Below, one piece after another: positions 26,697 to 35,980 of a stretch of DNA of 64,000 bases. The notes under the pieces were generated by a model. That model was not told the origin of the DNA and did not search any database. It worked only from the letters and a program-made list of their open reading frames with translations. The stretch spans positions 1 to 64,000 of the forward strand of contig NZ_JAGWCB010000007.1 in the NCBI RefSeq assembly GCF_020387415.1, in the 5' to 3' direction. The DNA comes from Ideonella benzenivorans (GTDB taxonomy: Bacteria; Pseudomonadota; Gammaproteobacteria; Burkholderiales; Burkholderiaceae_C). The first letter of the stretch is position 1. The number at the start of each line of letters is the position of its first letter. Made by a program: the position numbers and the translations under genes.

Positions 26697-27491
26697 ATGC
26701 AATATCCCGGTCGCGTGATCAAGGTGGGCGAAACCGACGCCCGCGTCGTCAAGGCCCTGAAGACCGCGCTCAACAAGACCCTGGCCTTGCGGGGCGGCGA
26801 GGCCCTGACCCTGGACCCCGACAACCCCAGCTTCGGCCCGCGCATGAAGCAGGCGGTGCAGCTGTTCCAGGCCCGCCATGTGGACGCACAGGGCCAGCCG
26901 CTCAAGACCGATGGCGAGGTCGGCTCCATCACCTGGGCGGCCCTGTTCGGCGAGACCCAGGTGCCGGTGGTGGAAGCGGTGATCGACCCCTTCCTGGGCG
27001 CGGTGCTGGCCCAGGCCGGTGCCGCCGCCGACGCCGGGGTGCGCGAGCAGCCGCGCAACAGCAACCGCGGGCCCGAGGTGGACCAATACCTGAAGCGCGC
27101 CGGGGCACCGCTGGGCCTGGCCTGGTGCTGTGCCTTCACCTACTGGTGTTTCGACGAGGCCGCGCAGCACGCCGGCCGACCCAACCCGATGTTCCAGACC
27201 GCGGGCTGCCTGGCCCATTGGAACAACGCCACCCGGCGGGGCGCGCGGCGGCTGCTGGCCCGTGACGCGGTGGCCAACCCCGGGCTGGTCCGCCCCGGCA
27301 TGGTGTTCATCATGGATTTTGGTGGCGGGCTGGGCCACACCGGCTTTGTCGAGCGGGTCGAGGGCGGGTACCTGCACACCATCGAAGGCAACACCGATGC
27401 CTCCCAGGGCCGCGAAGGCGGCGGCGTCTACCGCCTGCGGCGCAAGGTGGGCAGCATCAGCAAGGGCTTCATCGACTACGCAGGGTGCTGA
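26697..27491 (+). CDS. Peptidoglycan-binding and CHAP-like amidase protein
   Basis: A 264-residue protein. An N-terminal peptidoglycan-binding-like repeat (about 8-85, with FGPRMKQAVQLFQARH and DGEVGSITWAALFG) precedes a C-terminal CHAP/NlpC-like cysteine hydrolase region. That region has the likely nucleophile in AWCCAFTYWCF (about 143-153), the His in GGGLGHTGFVERV and the acidic HTIEGNTD. No signal peptide is seen, which is unusual for a wall hydrolase; export by another route, release on lysis, or an intracellular target are possible. Phage-type endolysins share this layout, but no phage gene is nearby. SD GGAGGAG before ATG. Confidence 0.78.
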   Translation: MQYPGRVIKVGETDARVVKALKTALNKTLALRGGEALTLDPDNPSFGPRMKQAVQLFQARHVDAQGQPLKTDGEVGSITWAALFGETQVPVVEAVIDPFLGAVLAQAGAAADAGVREQPRNSNRGPEVDQYLKRAGAPLGLAWCCAFTYWCFDEAAQHAGRPNPMFQTAGCLAHWNNATRRGARRLLARDAVANPGLVRPGMVFIMDFGGGLGHTGFVERVEGGYLHTIEGNTDASQGREGGGVYRLRRKVGSISKGFIDYAGC

Positions 27492-27521
27492 GCGGCAATA
27501 TCTCGGCGCGCTTGGGCCGGC

Positions 27522-28052
27522 TCAGCGGCGCGTCACCGTGAAATTCAGGCGGATCGGAAAGTCCATCTGACAGGGTTGACCGCCACAGACCGCCGGCTTG
27601 AAGGGGATCAGCATCAGAATCCGGGCAACGGCCTGCGTGAGTTCGTTGCTCGGGGACTTGAAAACGCTGACGCTGCTGACATGTCCCGTGTCGTCCACGG
27701 TGGCCACGGCGGAGAGCCGACCGCTTTCCAGCAACTTGTCTTGCACCTTGCGGATGGGGTCGTAGATGGCGCGCAATCCCTCTTGCGGGAAAGGTGGCTC
27801 GTCGCCTGGTTGGATGTCCTCCCACCAGCTGTTCAGCGCAGCCTTGTCTTCCTCGGACAGTTGGTCATAGGTGCGGTTCAAGGCCACCTCCGACCCCGTC
27901 ATTTGGTCCTTGCGGATGTTGGTCCCCAACCGGGGGCTGTCCTCCTTGAGGGTGTACCGCGGCGGCGTGATCGGGGCAGCTTGTGCCGGGGTGGCCAGCG
28001 CAGGCAGCAGCAGAGAGGCCAGGGCAACGGTCCAGCGAAACGACGACATCAT
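27522..28052 (-). CDS. Exported protein with TonB-C-terminal-like domain
   Basis: A 176-residue protein. A clear signal peptide (MMSSFRWTVALASLLLPALATPAQA) is followed by a polar region and a C-terminal domain (about 100-176). That domain has ATVDDTGHVSSVSVFKSPS, AVARILMLIPFKPAVC and DFPIRLNFTV, the pattern of TonB/energy-transducer C-terminal folds. It lacks the N-terminal anchor and Pro-rich spacer of real TonB, so it is probably a free periplasmic protein of unknown role. Two Cys near the end (VCGGQPCQ) may pair. Confidence 0.62.
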   Translation of the reverse strand: MMSSFRWTVALASLLLPALATPAQAAPITPPRYTLKEDSPRLGTNIRKDQMTGSEVALNRTYDQLSEEDKAALNSWWEDIQPGDEPPFPQEGLRAIYDPIRKVQDKLLESGRLSAVATVDDTGHVSSVSVFKSPSNELTQAVARILMLIPFKPAVCGGQPCQMDFPIRLNFTVTRR

Positions 28053-28136
28053 GCAGGTGAGCGCAACAAGGGGAATCGCCCAGTTTCGGTGGCACCAACG
28101 AGCAGGACATCCCACAGTGTGAGGATGCTTCGCGAC

Positions 28137-30215
28137 TCAGTCCCATTGCCCACGCAGCCGGGCCCGCAGGTCCAGCAGGCCGGCCGGCGGGGCGGTGGGC
28201 AGGGCGCCGTCGGCGCGGGGGGTGATGCGCTCGAAGTGTTCGGCCGCCATCGCGTCGGGGATGAAGCGGCTGCGCGGGCCGTAGAGGTGGCGGTCGCCGT
28301 GGCGGCCCTGCTGGGTGACATAGAAGCGCTGCGGCACCATCAGGTCCAGGTGCTGGCGGGCGCGGGTCATGGCCACGTAGAGCAGGCGGCGTTCCTCCTC
28401 GATCTCCTCGGGCGTGCCCACGCCCAGGTCGCCGGGGATGCAGCCGTCCACCACATTGAGCAGGTACACCGCCTGCCACTCCTGCCCCTTGGCCGAGTGG
28501 ATGGTGGAGAGGATCAGGTAGTCCTCGTCCAGCAGCGGGTCGCTGGCGGTGTCGCTGCCGGCCTCGGGCGGGTCCAGCGCCAGCTCGGTCAGGAAGCGCT
28601 CGCGGCTGCGGTGGCTGCCGGCGATGGCCGCCAGCTGGGCCAGGTCGGCCAGGCGCGGCACCGGGTGGTCGTTCAGCCGCTCCAGGTGCGGGGCGTACCA
28701 GTCGACGATGCGCTGCAGCTCGCCGGGCCAGCCGGTGCCCGCGTCCTGGCGCAGGGCCAGCCACAGCGTGGCCAGGGCCTGCCAGTCGGTGGCCGCGGCC
28801 GCGGGCGGCACGTAGGCGCGCAGCGCGGCGGCCGGGTCGCTGGCGGCGTCCATCGCATCCAGCAGGCGGCGGGCATGGGCCGGGCCGATGCCGGGCACCA
28901 GCAGCGCGGTGCGCAGGCCGGCCAGTCGGCAGCGTGGGTTGTCGGCCCAGCGCAGCAGGGCCAGCACGTCCTTCACATGCGAGGCTTCCAGGAATTTCAG
29001 GCCGCCGAATTTGACGAAGGGGATGCGCCGGCGGGTGAGCTCCAACTCCAGCGTGGCGCTGTGGTGCGAGGTGCGGAACAGCACGGCCTGGCGCTTGAGC
29101 GTCATGCCTTCCTCGCGCCGGGCCAGGATCTGCTGGGCCACCCAGCGGGCCTGGGCGGCATCGTCTTCCACCGTCACCAGGCGGGGCTGAGCCGAAGACG
29201 CCTTGTCGGTCCACAGCGTCTTGGCAAAGCGCTCCGGGGCCAGCGCCATCACCGCGTTGGAGGCGTCCAGGATGGGCTGGGTGGAGCGGTAGTTGCGCTC
29301 CAGTGTCAGCACCCGGGCCGGCGGGCTGAAGCGGGCCGGGAAGTCCAGCATGTTGCGCACCTCGGCGGCGCGAAAACCGTAGATGGACTGTGCGTCGTCG
29401 CCCACCACGGTCACGCCCTCACCCGTGGGCTTGAGGGCATGCAGGATGCCGGCCTGCAGCCGGTTGGTGTCCTGGTACTCGTCGACCAGCACATGGTCGA
29501 AGCGGGCCGACTGCGCCGCGGCCAGCGTGGGCTCCTGCAGCATCAGCAGCCAGGACAGCAGCAGGTCGTCGTAATCGAGCGCCTGCTGGTCCTGCTTGGC
29601 GGCGGCATAGGCCTTGAACAGGCGCTTGAGTTCGTCCTCCCAGTCGGCGCACCAGGGGAAGGCCTGGGCCAGCACGGCCGCCAGCGGGGCCTGGCTGTTG
29701 ACGCAGCGTGAGTAGATGGACAGGCAGGTGCCCTTCATCGGAAAGCGCCGCTCGGTGGCCGAGAGGCCCTGCTCCTGGCGGACGAGGGCCATCAGGTCCT
29801 CGGCATCGCCGCGGTCCAGGATGCTGAACTGCGGCGACAGGCCCAGGGCCTCGGCCGATTCACGCAGCAGCCGGGCGCCCACGCTGTGGAAGGTGCCGGC
29901 CCAGGGCAGGGCGGGGGCGGCCTGCGTGCCCTTCAGGCCCAGGGCCCGGTGCAGCAGGTGGCCGGTGCGGCGCTGCATCTCCAGCGCGGCGCGGCGCGAG
30001 AAGGTGAGCAGCAGGATGCGCTGCGGGTCGGCGCCCTGCAGCACCAGGTGGGCCACCCGCGCGGCCAGGGTCATCGTCTTGCCCGAGCCGGCGCCGGCCA
30101 CCACCAGCAGCGGTCCGCCCTGGTGGCAGGCGGCGGCGCGCTGCTCGGGGTTCAGCGTCTGCAGGGGATCATCCAGGGCGGGGGCGGCAACAGGGCTCAT
30201 CGCAGCCGACAGCAT
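28137..30215 (-). CDS. UvrD/Rep-family ATP-dependent DNA helicase
   Basis: A 692-residue superfamily 1A helicase. Motif order: Q-like LNPEQRAA, Walker A GAGSGKTMTL, Ia LLLTFSRRAALEMQRR, II VDEYQDTN, III GDDAQSIYGFRAAE, IV RNYRSTQPIL, V STIHSAKGQEWQAVYLLN and VI VAMTRARQ. It unwinds DNA 3'-5' in repair or replication restart. It is shorter than E. coli UvrD, especially after motif VI, and closer to compact UvrD paralogues seen in addition to the main one. Start MLSAAM at 30215 is favoured by GAGG upstream; MSPVAAP at 30200 is possible. Confidence 0.92.
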   Translation of the reverse strand: MLSAAMSPVAAPALDDPLQTLNPEQRAAACHQGGPLLVVAGAGSGKTMTLAARVAHLVLQGADPQRILLLTFSRRAALEMQRRTGHLLHRALGLKGTQAAPALPWAGTFHSVGARLLRESAEALGLSPQFSILDRGDAEDLMALVRQEQGLSATERRFPMKGTCLSIYSRCVNSQAPLAAVLAQAFPWCADWEDELKRLFKAYAAAKQDQQALDYDDLLLSWLLMLQEPTLAAAQSARFDHVLVDEYQDTNRLQAGILHALKPTGEGVTVVGDDAQSIYGFRAAEVRNMLDFPARFSPPARVLTLERNYRSTQPILDASNAVMALAPERFAKTLWTDKASSAQPRLVTVEDDAAQARWVAQQILARREEGMTLKRQAVLFRTSHHSATLELELTRRRIPFVKFGGLKFLEASHVKDVLALLRWADNPRCRLAGLRTALLVPGIGPAHARRLLDAMDAASDPAAALRAYVPPAAAATDWQALATLWLALRQDAGTGWPGELQRIVDWYAPHLERLNDHPVPRLADLAQLAAIAGSHRSRERFLTELALDPPEAGSDTASDPLLDEDYLILSTIHSAKGQEWQAVYLLNVVDGCIPGDLGVGTPEEIEEERRLLYVAMTRARQHLDLMVPQRFYVTQQGRHGDRHLYGPRSRFIPDAMAAEHFERITPRADGALPTAPPAGLLDLRARLRGQWD

Positions 30216-30427
30216 ACTGGATGTAACCTCAGTGCCGAGGCCTGGGCGGGGGTGAACCGTGCAAAAGACCGCCGGGAGGCCGGTCTGGGCAATCGCGCAC
30301 GCCTTGCCGATTCGGGTTACCGGTGCCTTCAGGGGCCAGGGCACCATGCCTTGGCCGGATCTGGCCGGGGCCTCTCGTGCGAGCGGGCTGAGGTGAGATC
30401 CGGGATCGATGCTTGAAAGGTGACCGT

Positions 30428-31798
30428 GTGATCGAAGCTCTTCTTGAACCCCTGCACTTCCCCGATGCCCCTCGTCGGGTGAGCGCCCAGTTCCCCGGCC
30501 CCCGCGCCGCGGAGGCCCTGGCCCTGTCGGCCAGCACCGAATCGATGGCCCGTGGTGGCGGTCGCATGCCCCTGGTGATGGACCGGGCCTTTGGCGCCAC
30601 CTTCCAGGACCCGGACGGCAACACCTTCATCGACCTGTCTGCGGGCGTGGGCGTGAGCAGCGTGGGGCGTTGTCACCCCAAGGTGCAGGCGGCCATCCGA
30701 GCCCAGTCCGAGGTGCTGATGCATGCGCTGGAGGTCAACAGCACCCGGCGCACCGAGCTGGCGGTGAAGATGTCCGAGATCGCGCCGGAGGGCCTGCGGG
30801 GGGACTGCATCACCTTCTTCACCCAAGGGGGCAGCGATGCGCTGGAGGCGGCCGTCAAGTTTGCCCGGCGGGTCACGGGTCGGCACCAGATCCTGGCCTT
30901 CCACGGGGCCTACCACGGGGTCTGGAACGCCTCGGTGGCGCTGACCACCGGCACCGCCTACCGCGCGGGCTACGGCCCCTTCATGGCGGGGGTGATCCAT
31001 GCGCCCTATCCCTATGCCTACCGCTTTCCCTTCGACACTTCGCGCCAGAGCGCGGAGGAGATCGCCGGGGCCTACGTCGACCACCTGCTGAACACGCCCT
31101 ACACCGGGGCCGACGACGTGGCCGCGGTGATCGTCGAACCGGTGCAGGGCGAAGGGGGCTATGTGCCGCCCGCGCCGGAATTCCTGCAGCGGCTGCGCCA
31201 GGCCTGCGACCGCTGCGGCGCGCTGCTGATCGTTGACGAGGTGCAGTCCGGCGCGGGGCGCACCGGCAAGATGTGGGCGGTGGAGCACAGCGGCGTGCGG
31301 CCGGACATGCTGACCTTCGGCAAGGGCATCGGCGGTGATGTGCCGATGGCCGGGGTGATCATGCGCAGCGACCTGGCCGCGAAGATCCCGGACGGCTCGG
31401 TGCCCAACACCTTTGCCGCCAATTCGCTGTCGGCCGCCGTGGCGCTGACCAACATCGAGATCCTGCAGGACCCAAACCTGAAGCTCATCGACCGGGCCCA
31501 TGCCCTGGGGCTGCAGGCGCAGGAGCGCATCCGCGGCTACGGCAGCCCGTACATCGGCGAGGTGCGGGGGCGCGGGTTGATGATTGGCATCGAGCTGGTC
31601 GAGGACCGCGACAGCAAGCAGCCCTTGGGCCGGGAGAAGATGGGCCAGCTGATGGGCCACCTGATGAACCACGGCGTGCTGATGGTGCCCTGCGGCCGCC
31701 ATGGCAACGTGATGCGGGTGATGCCCTCGCTGACCATCACCCGGGCCCTGTTCTTCAAGGCGCTGGACATCTTCGCCGAAGGCTTGGCCACGCTCTGA
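30428..31798 (+). CDS. Class III PLP-dependent aminotransferase (omega-amino type)
   Basis: A 456-residue aminotransferase. It shows GGSDALEAAVKFAR (cofactor phosphate binding), FHGAYHGVW, VEPVQGEGGY, VDEVQSGAGRTG (Asp contacting the pyridine nitrogen) and FGKGIGGD with the PLP Lys299. The family includes 4-aminobutyrate and other omega-amino-acid transaminases that release semialdehydes; a succinate-semialdehyde dehydrogenase-like gene at 46085 could use such a product. GTG 30428 is chosen for the AAAGGTGA SD; TTG 30413 is an alternative. It converges with an AraC regulator. Substrate not determined. Confidence 0.88.
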   Translation: MIEALLEPLHFPDAPRRVSAQFPGPRAAEALALSASTESMARGGGRMPLVMDRAFGATFQDPDGNTFIDLSAGVGVSSVGRCHPKVQAAIRAQSEVLMHALEVNSTRRTELAVKMSEIAPEGLRGDCITFFTQGGSDALEAAVKFARRVTGRHQILAFHGAYHGVWNASVALTTGTAYRAGYGPFMAGVIHAPYPYAYRFPFDTSRQSAEEIAGAYVDHLLNTPYTGADDVAAVIVEPVQGEGGYVPPAPEFLQRLRQACDRCGALLIVDEVQSGAGRTGKMWAVEHSGVRPDMLTFGKGIGGDVPMAGVIMRSDLAAKIPDGSVPNTFAANSLSAAVALTNIEILQDPNLKLIDRAHALGLQAQERIRGYGSPYIGEVRGRGLMIGIELVEDRDSKQPLGREKMGQLMGHLMNHGVLMVPCGRHGNVMRVMPSLTITRALFFKALDIFAEGLATL

Positions 31799-31833
31799 GC
31801 GTGGCGTGAAGACCTCCGTTGCGCAGGCAGCCC

Positions 31834-32787
31834 TCAGCTGTCCAGCCGGCGGGGGGTGACCGCGCGGGCCGTCCGGGAGGGCGGCTCGCCGAAGAGCTCC
31901 TGGTAGTCCGCGGCGAAATGGCTGAGGTGGAAGAAGCCCCACTGGGCCGCCGCATCGCCGATGGAGAGTTCGCGCGGGTGCGTGGAGAGCAGGGCGCGCC
32001 GAACGCCATTGAGCCGCACCGAGCGCATGTAGTGCAGCGGGGTGGTTTCGGCCACCGAGCGGAAGCTGTTCTGCACCGTGCGGCGGCTGACCTGCAGCCG
32101 CTCGCACAGCTCGCCGACCTTGGGGGCGTTGAGCGCCTGGGTCATGGCCAGACGGTGGCACTTCTCGACAATGAAGCTTTGCGTCGTGCTGCCATGGCGC
32201 TGCCGGCGGTCGCAGGCCGGGTCGGTCAGCAGCGAGAGGATCTCCTGCAGCAGGGATGATTCAGGATCCTGGGGCGGGTTGGCTGCGGGAGGCTGCAGGC
32301 CGGCGTGGAAGGTGGCCAGCAATCGCTGCCGGCCCACCCGGAAATGATCGGCCGGCAGCTTGATGACCGGCTGGCGCATCAGCGCGCGGATCTCCTGCCC
32401 CGCCGGGGTCTGGTCCAGGGCCTGCTCGAACAGCGCGCGGTCGAAGTTCATGGCCAGCAACTCGGTGCCCTGCGGGGTGTGGAACATGAACTCCTCGCCA
32501 CCACGCAGGACGAAGAGGCTCTCGCCATCGGCCTCGCGGCCCTGGAAGAGGATGGGGCCGGGGGTGTGCACGGGCAGGGCGAAGCAGACCCTGTCCCGCG
32601 GCGAGACGCCCTGCTGGACCACGCGCTGGCTGATGTATTCGCGGAACACCTGGTGCCGGGCACCATCCCATTGCAGCAGGGTGCTCTCCAGTCGCCCACT
32701 GGTGAGCTGGCTGTAGGTCTGCTCCCAGGCCCGGACGGAGGCCGCATGGACATGCACATCGCAAAACCGCTGGATGCTCGGGTTCAT
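31834..32787 (-). CDS. AraC-family transcriptional regulator
   Basis: A 317-residue regulator. The N-terminal two thirds is a cupin-like effector domain (LFQGREADGESLFVLRGGEEFMF). The C-terminal AraC domain spans about 215-310, with HTH1 VGELCERLQVSRRTVQNSFRS and HTH2 SIGDAAAQWGFFHLSHFAADY. The conserved N-terminus of the second half (TPLHYMRSVRLNGVRRAL) is typical. Likely targets are the convergent aminotransferase gene and the APC permease/outer-membrane barrel genes upstream, but no binding sites could be assigned. Confidence 0.9.
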   Translation of the reverse strand: MNPSIQRFCDVHVHAASVRAWEQTYSQLTSGRLESTLLQWDGARHQVFREYISQRVVQQGVSPRDRVCFALPVHTPGPILFQGREADGESLFVLRGGEEFMFHTPQGTELLAMNFDRALFEQALDQTPAGQEIRALMRQPVIKLPADHFRVGRQRLLATFHAGLQPPAANPPQDPESSLLQEILSLLTDPACDRRQRHGSTTQSFIVEKCHRLAMTQALNAPKVGELCERLQVSRRTVQNSFRSVAETTPLHYMRSVRLNGVRRALLSTHPRELSIGDAAAQWGFFHLSHFAADYQELFGEPPSRTARAVTPRRLDS

Positions 32788-32965
32788 GGGTGGGACTCCG
32801 GGGCTGCCGCCAATTGCCAAATACTCGTTTAGATCAAATATTGCAGAAATTGGCTTCAAACCGGCAGAGGGCTAACCCAGCCTTCCGTTCAGGTGATGCA
32901 AGCCTTGAGACTGCGGGGGGAGTGAAGCAAGATCTCGGCCAGAAGTGCTGGTTTCTCTTCAAAGC

Positions 32966-32996
32966 AAAAAGCAACCCCGCACGAAGGCGGGGTTGC
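32966..32996 (-). terminator. Rho-independent terminator (minus strand)
   Basis: GCAACCCCGC-ACGAAG-GCGGGGTTGC (32971-32996), a perfect 10-bp stem, with AAAAA on its left (32966-32970) giving a T-run on the minus strand. It ends the permease/outer-membrane barrel transcript and separates it from the AraC gene. Confidence 0.9.
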
Positions 32997-33033
32997 GGGG
33001 GGATGGCCGGGCGCTGTCCGCCCGTGGCGATGT

Positions 33034-34338
33034 TCAGAAAGGCACGATGAGCAGCAGCTGGGCATACAGGTTGGTGCCCGCGCGGTTCTGCACACCACCC
33101 CGGCTGGCATCGGCGCCGGGGCGGTACAGGCCGATCAGGGGGGAGACCGTCAGGTGTTCGCCGGCCACCCATTCCGCGTACAGGTCGAGCTCGCGGCCGT
33201 CCAGGTTCAGGGTCTGCCGCTGGCTGAGCGTGCGGAAGTCGTGGAACAACGCCCCCACGGTCAGAGATTCCAGCGGCTTGGCGCTCAGCGTGATGCGGTG
33301 GATGCGGGTGTTGCTGTTGAACGGGCCGGCATAGTTGCTGGCCACCTCGCCCTGCAACCAGCCAAGGTAGCCGCCGGTGAACAACGCATCCCAGTTGCTG
33401 CTGTAGCGCGTGAAACGGTAGCTGAGCTTGGGGCCGCCGGGCAGGGCCTTGAACTCATGGCTGGCCTGCAGGTACCAGGCCGTGTCGGTGCCGGCGTCCT
33501 TCTCCTGGCGTGCCAGCTCGGCCGCCAGCTCGGTGTCCGGCAGGCCGGCCGACCCTTCGGCGTGCAGGCTGTAGACGTTCATGCCCTTGCGCTGGGCCTG
33601 GGCCGGGCTGGCGTAGCGCGCATCCACGCCCAGGCCGCGGATGTAGGCCAGGCCGACGGTGCCGGGCGCGCTGCTGTAGTCCAGGGTGCCCACGGCCAGG
33701 CGGGTGTCGGCCTGGGCCTTGTTGTCCGAGCGCAGCCACATGGCGCTGCCGTGCAGGCCCTGGGCATCGCCGAGCTTGAGCACCGCGGTGTTGGCGAAGG
33801 CATGGCGGGCACCGATGTAGTAGGCGCCGCCCCGGTCCAGACCGCCGCCGCCCAAGGCCTTGCCGGCGTTCAGGCCGTCGTCGTTGATCAGAAAGCCGCG
33901 GCCGACGGCGACCACCTGGCGGCCCACCGAGACATCCAGGCCGTCCTGACCCAAGGCCGGCAGCAGGCCGCCCGAGCGCCAGCCCAGAGAACCTTCTTCC
34001 AGGCTGGTGCGGCGTTCGCTGCCATTGCTCACGCCGCCCGCGTCGCCATCGCCCCAGGTGGCCGAGCTCACCAGCGACAGGGCGCCGTAGGTGCTGCCGC
34101 CCCAGCGCTCGGTGTGGCCGCTCAGCCCGTACTTGGCAAAGCCCTCTTGCCACCGTGCGGCGCCGGAGACGCCGTCGTAGCGGTCGTGGCTGTCCATGAC
34201 GCCGAACACGGCCAGCAGGTCGGCATTGAGCTGGTTGCCGTCCTGGCTGTAGAGCGTGTAGGCCGCTGCGGTCGAAGGCAGGACGGCCGAAGCGGCCAGG
34301 GCCATGGCGCCAAGCGCCCCTTGGAATGCATGTCGCAT
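33034..34338 (-). CDS. Outer-membrane beta-barrel porin-like protein
   Basis: A 434-residue protein with a signal peptide (MRHAFQGALGAMALAASAVLPSTAAA). The mature part has alternating hydrophobic/polar strands with many aromatic belts and ends LLLIVPF, a terminal Phe typical of proteins inserted by the BAM complex. It resembles large substrate-specific porins rather than the trimeric porin at 56501. GGAG is 8 bp before ATG. It follows an amino-acid permease by 26 bp on the same strand, so it probably lets the permease substrate through the outer membrane. Confidence 0.75.
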   Translation of the reverse strand: MRHAFQGALGAMALAASAVLPSTAAAYTLYSQDGNQLNADLLAVFGVMDSHDRYDGVSGAARWQEGFAKYGLSGHTERWGGSTYGALSLVSSATWGDGDAGGVSNGSERRTSLEEGSLGWRSGGLLPALGQDGLDVSVGRQVVAVGRGFLINDDGLNAGKALGGGGLDRGGAYYIGARHAFANTAVLKLGDAQGLHGSAMWLRSDNKAQADTRLAVGTLDYSSAPGTVGLAYIRGLGVDARYASPAQAQRKGMNVYSLHAEGSAGLPDTELAAELARQEKDAGTDTAWYLQASHEFKALPGGPKLSYRFTRYSSNWDALFTGGYLGWLQGEVASNYAGPFNSNTRIHRITLSAKPLESLTVGALFHDFRTLSQRQTLNLDGRELDLYAEWVAGEHLTVSPLIGLYRPGADASRGGVQNRAGTNLYAQLLLIVPF

Positions 34339-34364
34339 GAGAGAGACTCCGCGGAGTGGTGAGA

Positions 34365-35813
34365 TCAGAGCTTGTGGCTGCCCAGCGCGGCAAAGCGCGC
34401 GGGCGCGGTGCGGCGCAGGCGCTGGGCCAGCTGCCAGCCCGCCAGCAGGGAGGCGGGGATCACGGCGCACAGGCCGTAGGACAGGGTCTTGCTGGCGCCG
34501 GTGAGCACGTCGAAGTGCGCGATGGCGATGCCCAGCACGGCCAGCAGGGCCACGCAGGAGACCCAGGGCAGGGTGTGCACGCGCCAGCGGCCCAGGGCAG
34601 GGGCAGGGTGGCGCTGGAAGTAGCGCACGGTGGCCAGCGAGGTCATGGCCATCAGCAGCAGCAGGCACAGCGCGGCCAGGTTCGAGAACCAGGCGAACAG
34701 GTGCAGGATGGGGTCGGCGCCGGTGAGCACGAACACCATCACCACCGCCGCCGCGATCAGGCTCTGCAGCGCCGAGCCCATGTGCGGGCTCTGGTGGGTG
34801 GGGTGGGTGGTGCCCAGCCAGGCGGGCAGCAGGCCGTCGCGTCCGATGGCATAGAAGTAGCGTGCGGCCGAGTTGTGAAAGGCCAGCAGGCCGGCATAGA
34901 CACTGACCATGAACAGCACCCGGATCACCGCCGTCAGGCGCGGGCCGGCATAGTGGTCCGACAGGCCGTAGACGAAAGTGGTCGGATCCTGCAGGGCCTG
35001 CAGCTGGGGCACGATCTTGTCGGCGCCCGCGCCGATCACGAAGCACCAGATGGACAGCGCGTAGAAGCTGCCCACCAGCAGGATGGAGGCGTAGGTGGCC
35101 AGCGGGATGGCGCGCTGCGGGTCCTTGGCCTCCTCGCCGTAGATGGTGGTGGCCTCGAAGCCGATGAAGGCGGCAAAGCAGAACAGCAGGCCGATGGATG
35201 GCGTGCCGCTGAAGACATGCTGGGCCGAGAAGGCCGACAGGTTGATGCCGCTGTCGCCGCCGGCGCGCAGGATCGAGATGTCCAGCACCAGCATCGTGAT
35301 GTACTCGGCCACCACCACCAGGGACAGCACGCGCGCCGACAGGTCCACATTGCGGTAGCCAAGGACGGCGATGCTGGCCATGGCCAGCAGGGCGCACCCC
35401 CACCAGGGGGCCTGCAGGCCGAACACCTCGGCCAGGGTGCCCGAGACCACGGCCCCGAACATGCCGTACAGCCCGATCTGCAGGATGTTGTAGGCCATCA
35501 TCGCCAGCATGCCGGCCGCGCCACCGGCGCTGCCGCCCAGTCCGCGGGAGACGAAGGCATAGAAGCCACCGGCATTGGTCACGTGCCGGGCCATGCTGGT
35601 GTAGCCGACCGAGAAGATCAGCAGCAAGGCCAGCATGGCAAGCAGCAGGGCCGGGGTACCGGCGCCGTTGCCCAGCATGATCCCGATGGGAAAGCCACCG
35701 GCCAGCACGCTCAGCGGGCTGGCGGCGGAGATGACGAAGAAGATGATGAAGCCCACGTTGAGCGCGTTCTTGCGCAGCGCCGTGGAGCGACCGGGAACCG
35801 AGACTTCTGGCAT
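34365..35813 (-). CDS. APC-family amino acid/amine permease
   Basis: A 482-residue protein with twelve hydrophobic helices. The first helix has the family pattern GFIIFFVISAASPLSVLAGG, and the conserved FIGFEATTIYGEEAKDPQRAIP (helix 6 and following loop) is clear. It imports an amino acid, amine or omega-amino acid with protons. It heads a two-gene unit with the barrel at 33034-34338. Proximity to a class III aminotransferase suggests uptake of that enzyme's amino donor (inference). AGGA precedes ATG 35813. Confidence 0.88.
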   Translation of the reverse strand: MPEVSVPGRSTALRKNALNVGFIIFFVISAASPLSVLAGGFPIGIMLGNGAGTPALLLAMLALLLIFSVGYTSMARHVTNAGGFYAFVSRGLGGSAGGAAGMLAMMAYNILQIGLYGMFGAVVSGTLAEVFGLQAPWWGCALLAMASIAVLGYRNVDLSARVLSLVVVAEYITMLVLDISILRAGGDSGINLSAFSAQHVFSGTPSIGLLFCFAAFIGFEATTIYGEEAKDPQRAIPLATYASILLVGSFYALSIWCFVIGAGADKIVPQLQALQDPTTFVYGLSDHYAGPRLTAVIRVLFMVSVYAGLLAFHNSAARYFYAIGRDGLLPAWLGTTHPTHQSPHMGSALQSLIAAAVVMVFVLTGADPILHLFAWFSNLAALCLLLLMAMTSLATVRYFQRHPAPALGRWRVHTLPWVSCVALLAVLGIAIAHFDVLTGASKTLSYGLCAVIPASLLAGWQLAQRLRRTAPARFAALGSHKL

Positions 35814-35980
35814 GACGATCCTGGAGCAAAGGCTTGGAAGTGGCGCCATGCTAGGGATCGTCCCGGGCCCACCACTAGCCCAAATCGGCAGCTGATGTCA
35901 GCTGCACCAAGACCGCGCGCAAACAGGCGCGGTGCACCAGAAAGGGCTTGGGCGGTGCACATGGCGCCGGCCCCACAGGC

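Noticed and set aside
33034-35829. Single 931-codon minus-strand frame covering both the barrel gene and the permease region
   Set aside because: Only the last part is the real barrel protein. The first part is the permease gene read out of frame; the signal peptide and ribosome site place the true start at 34338.
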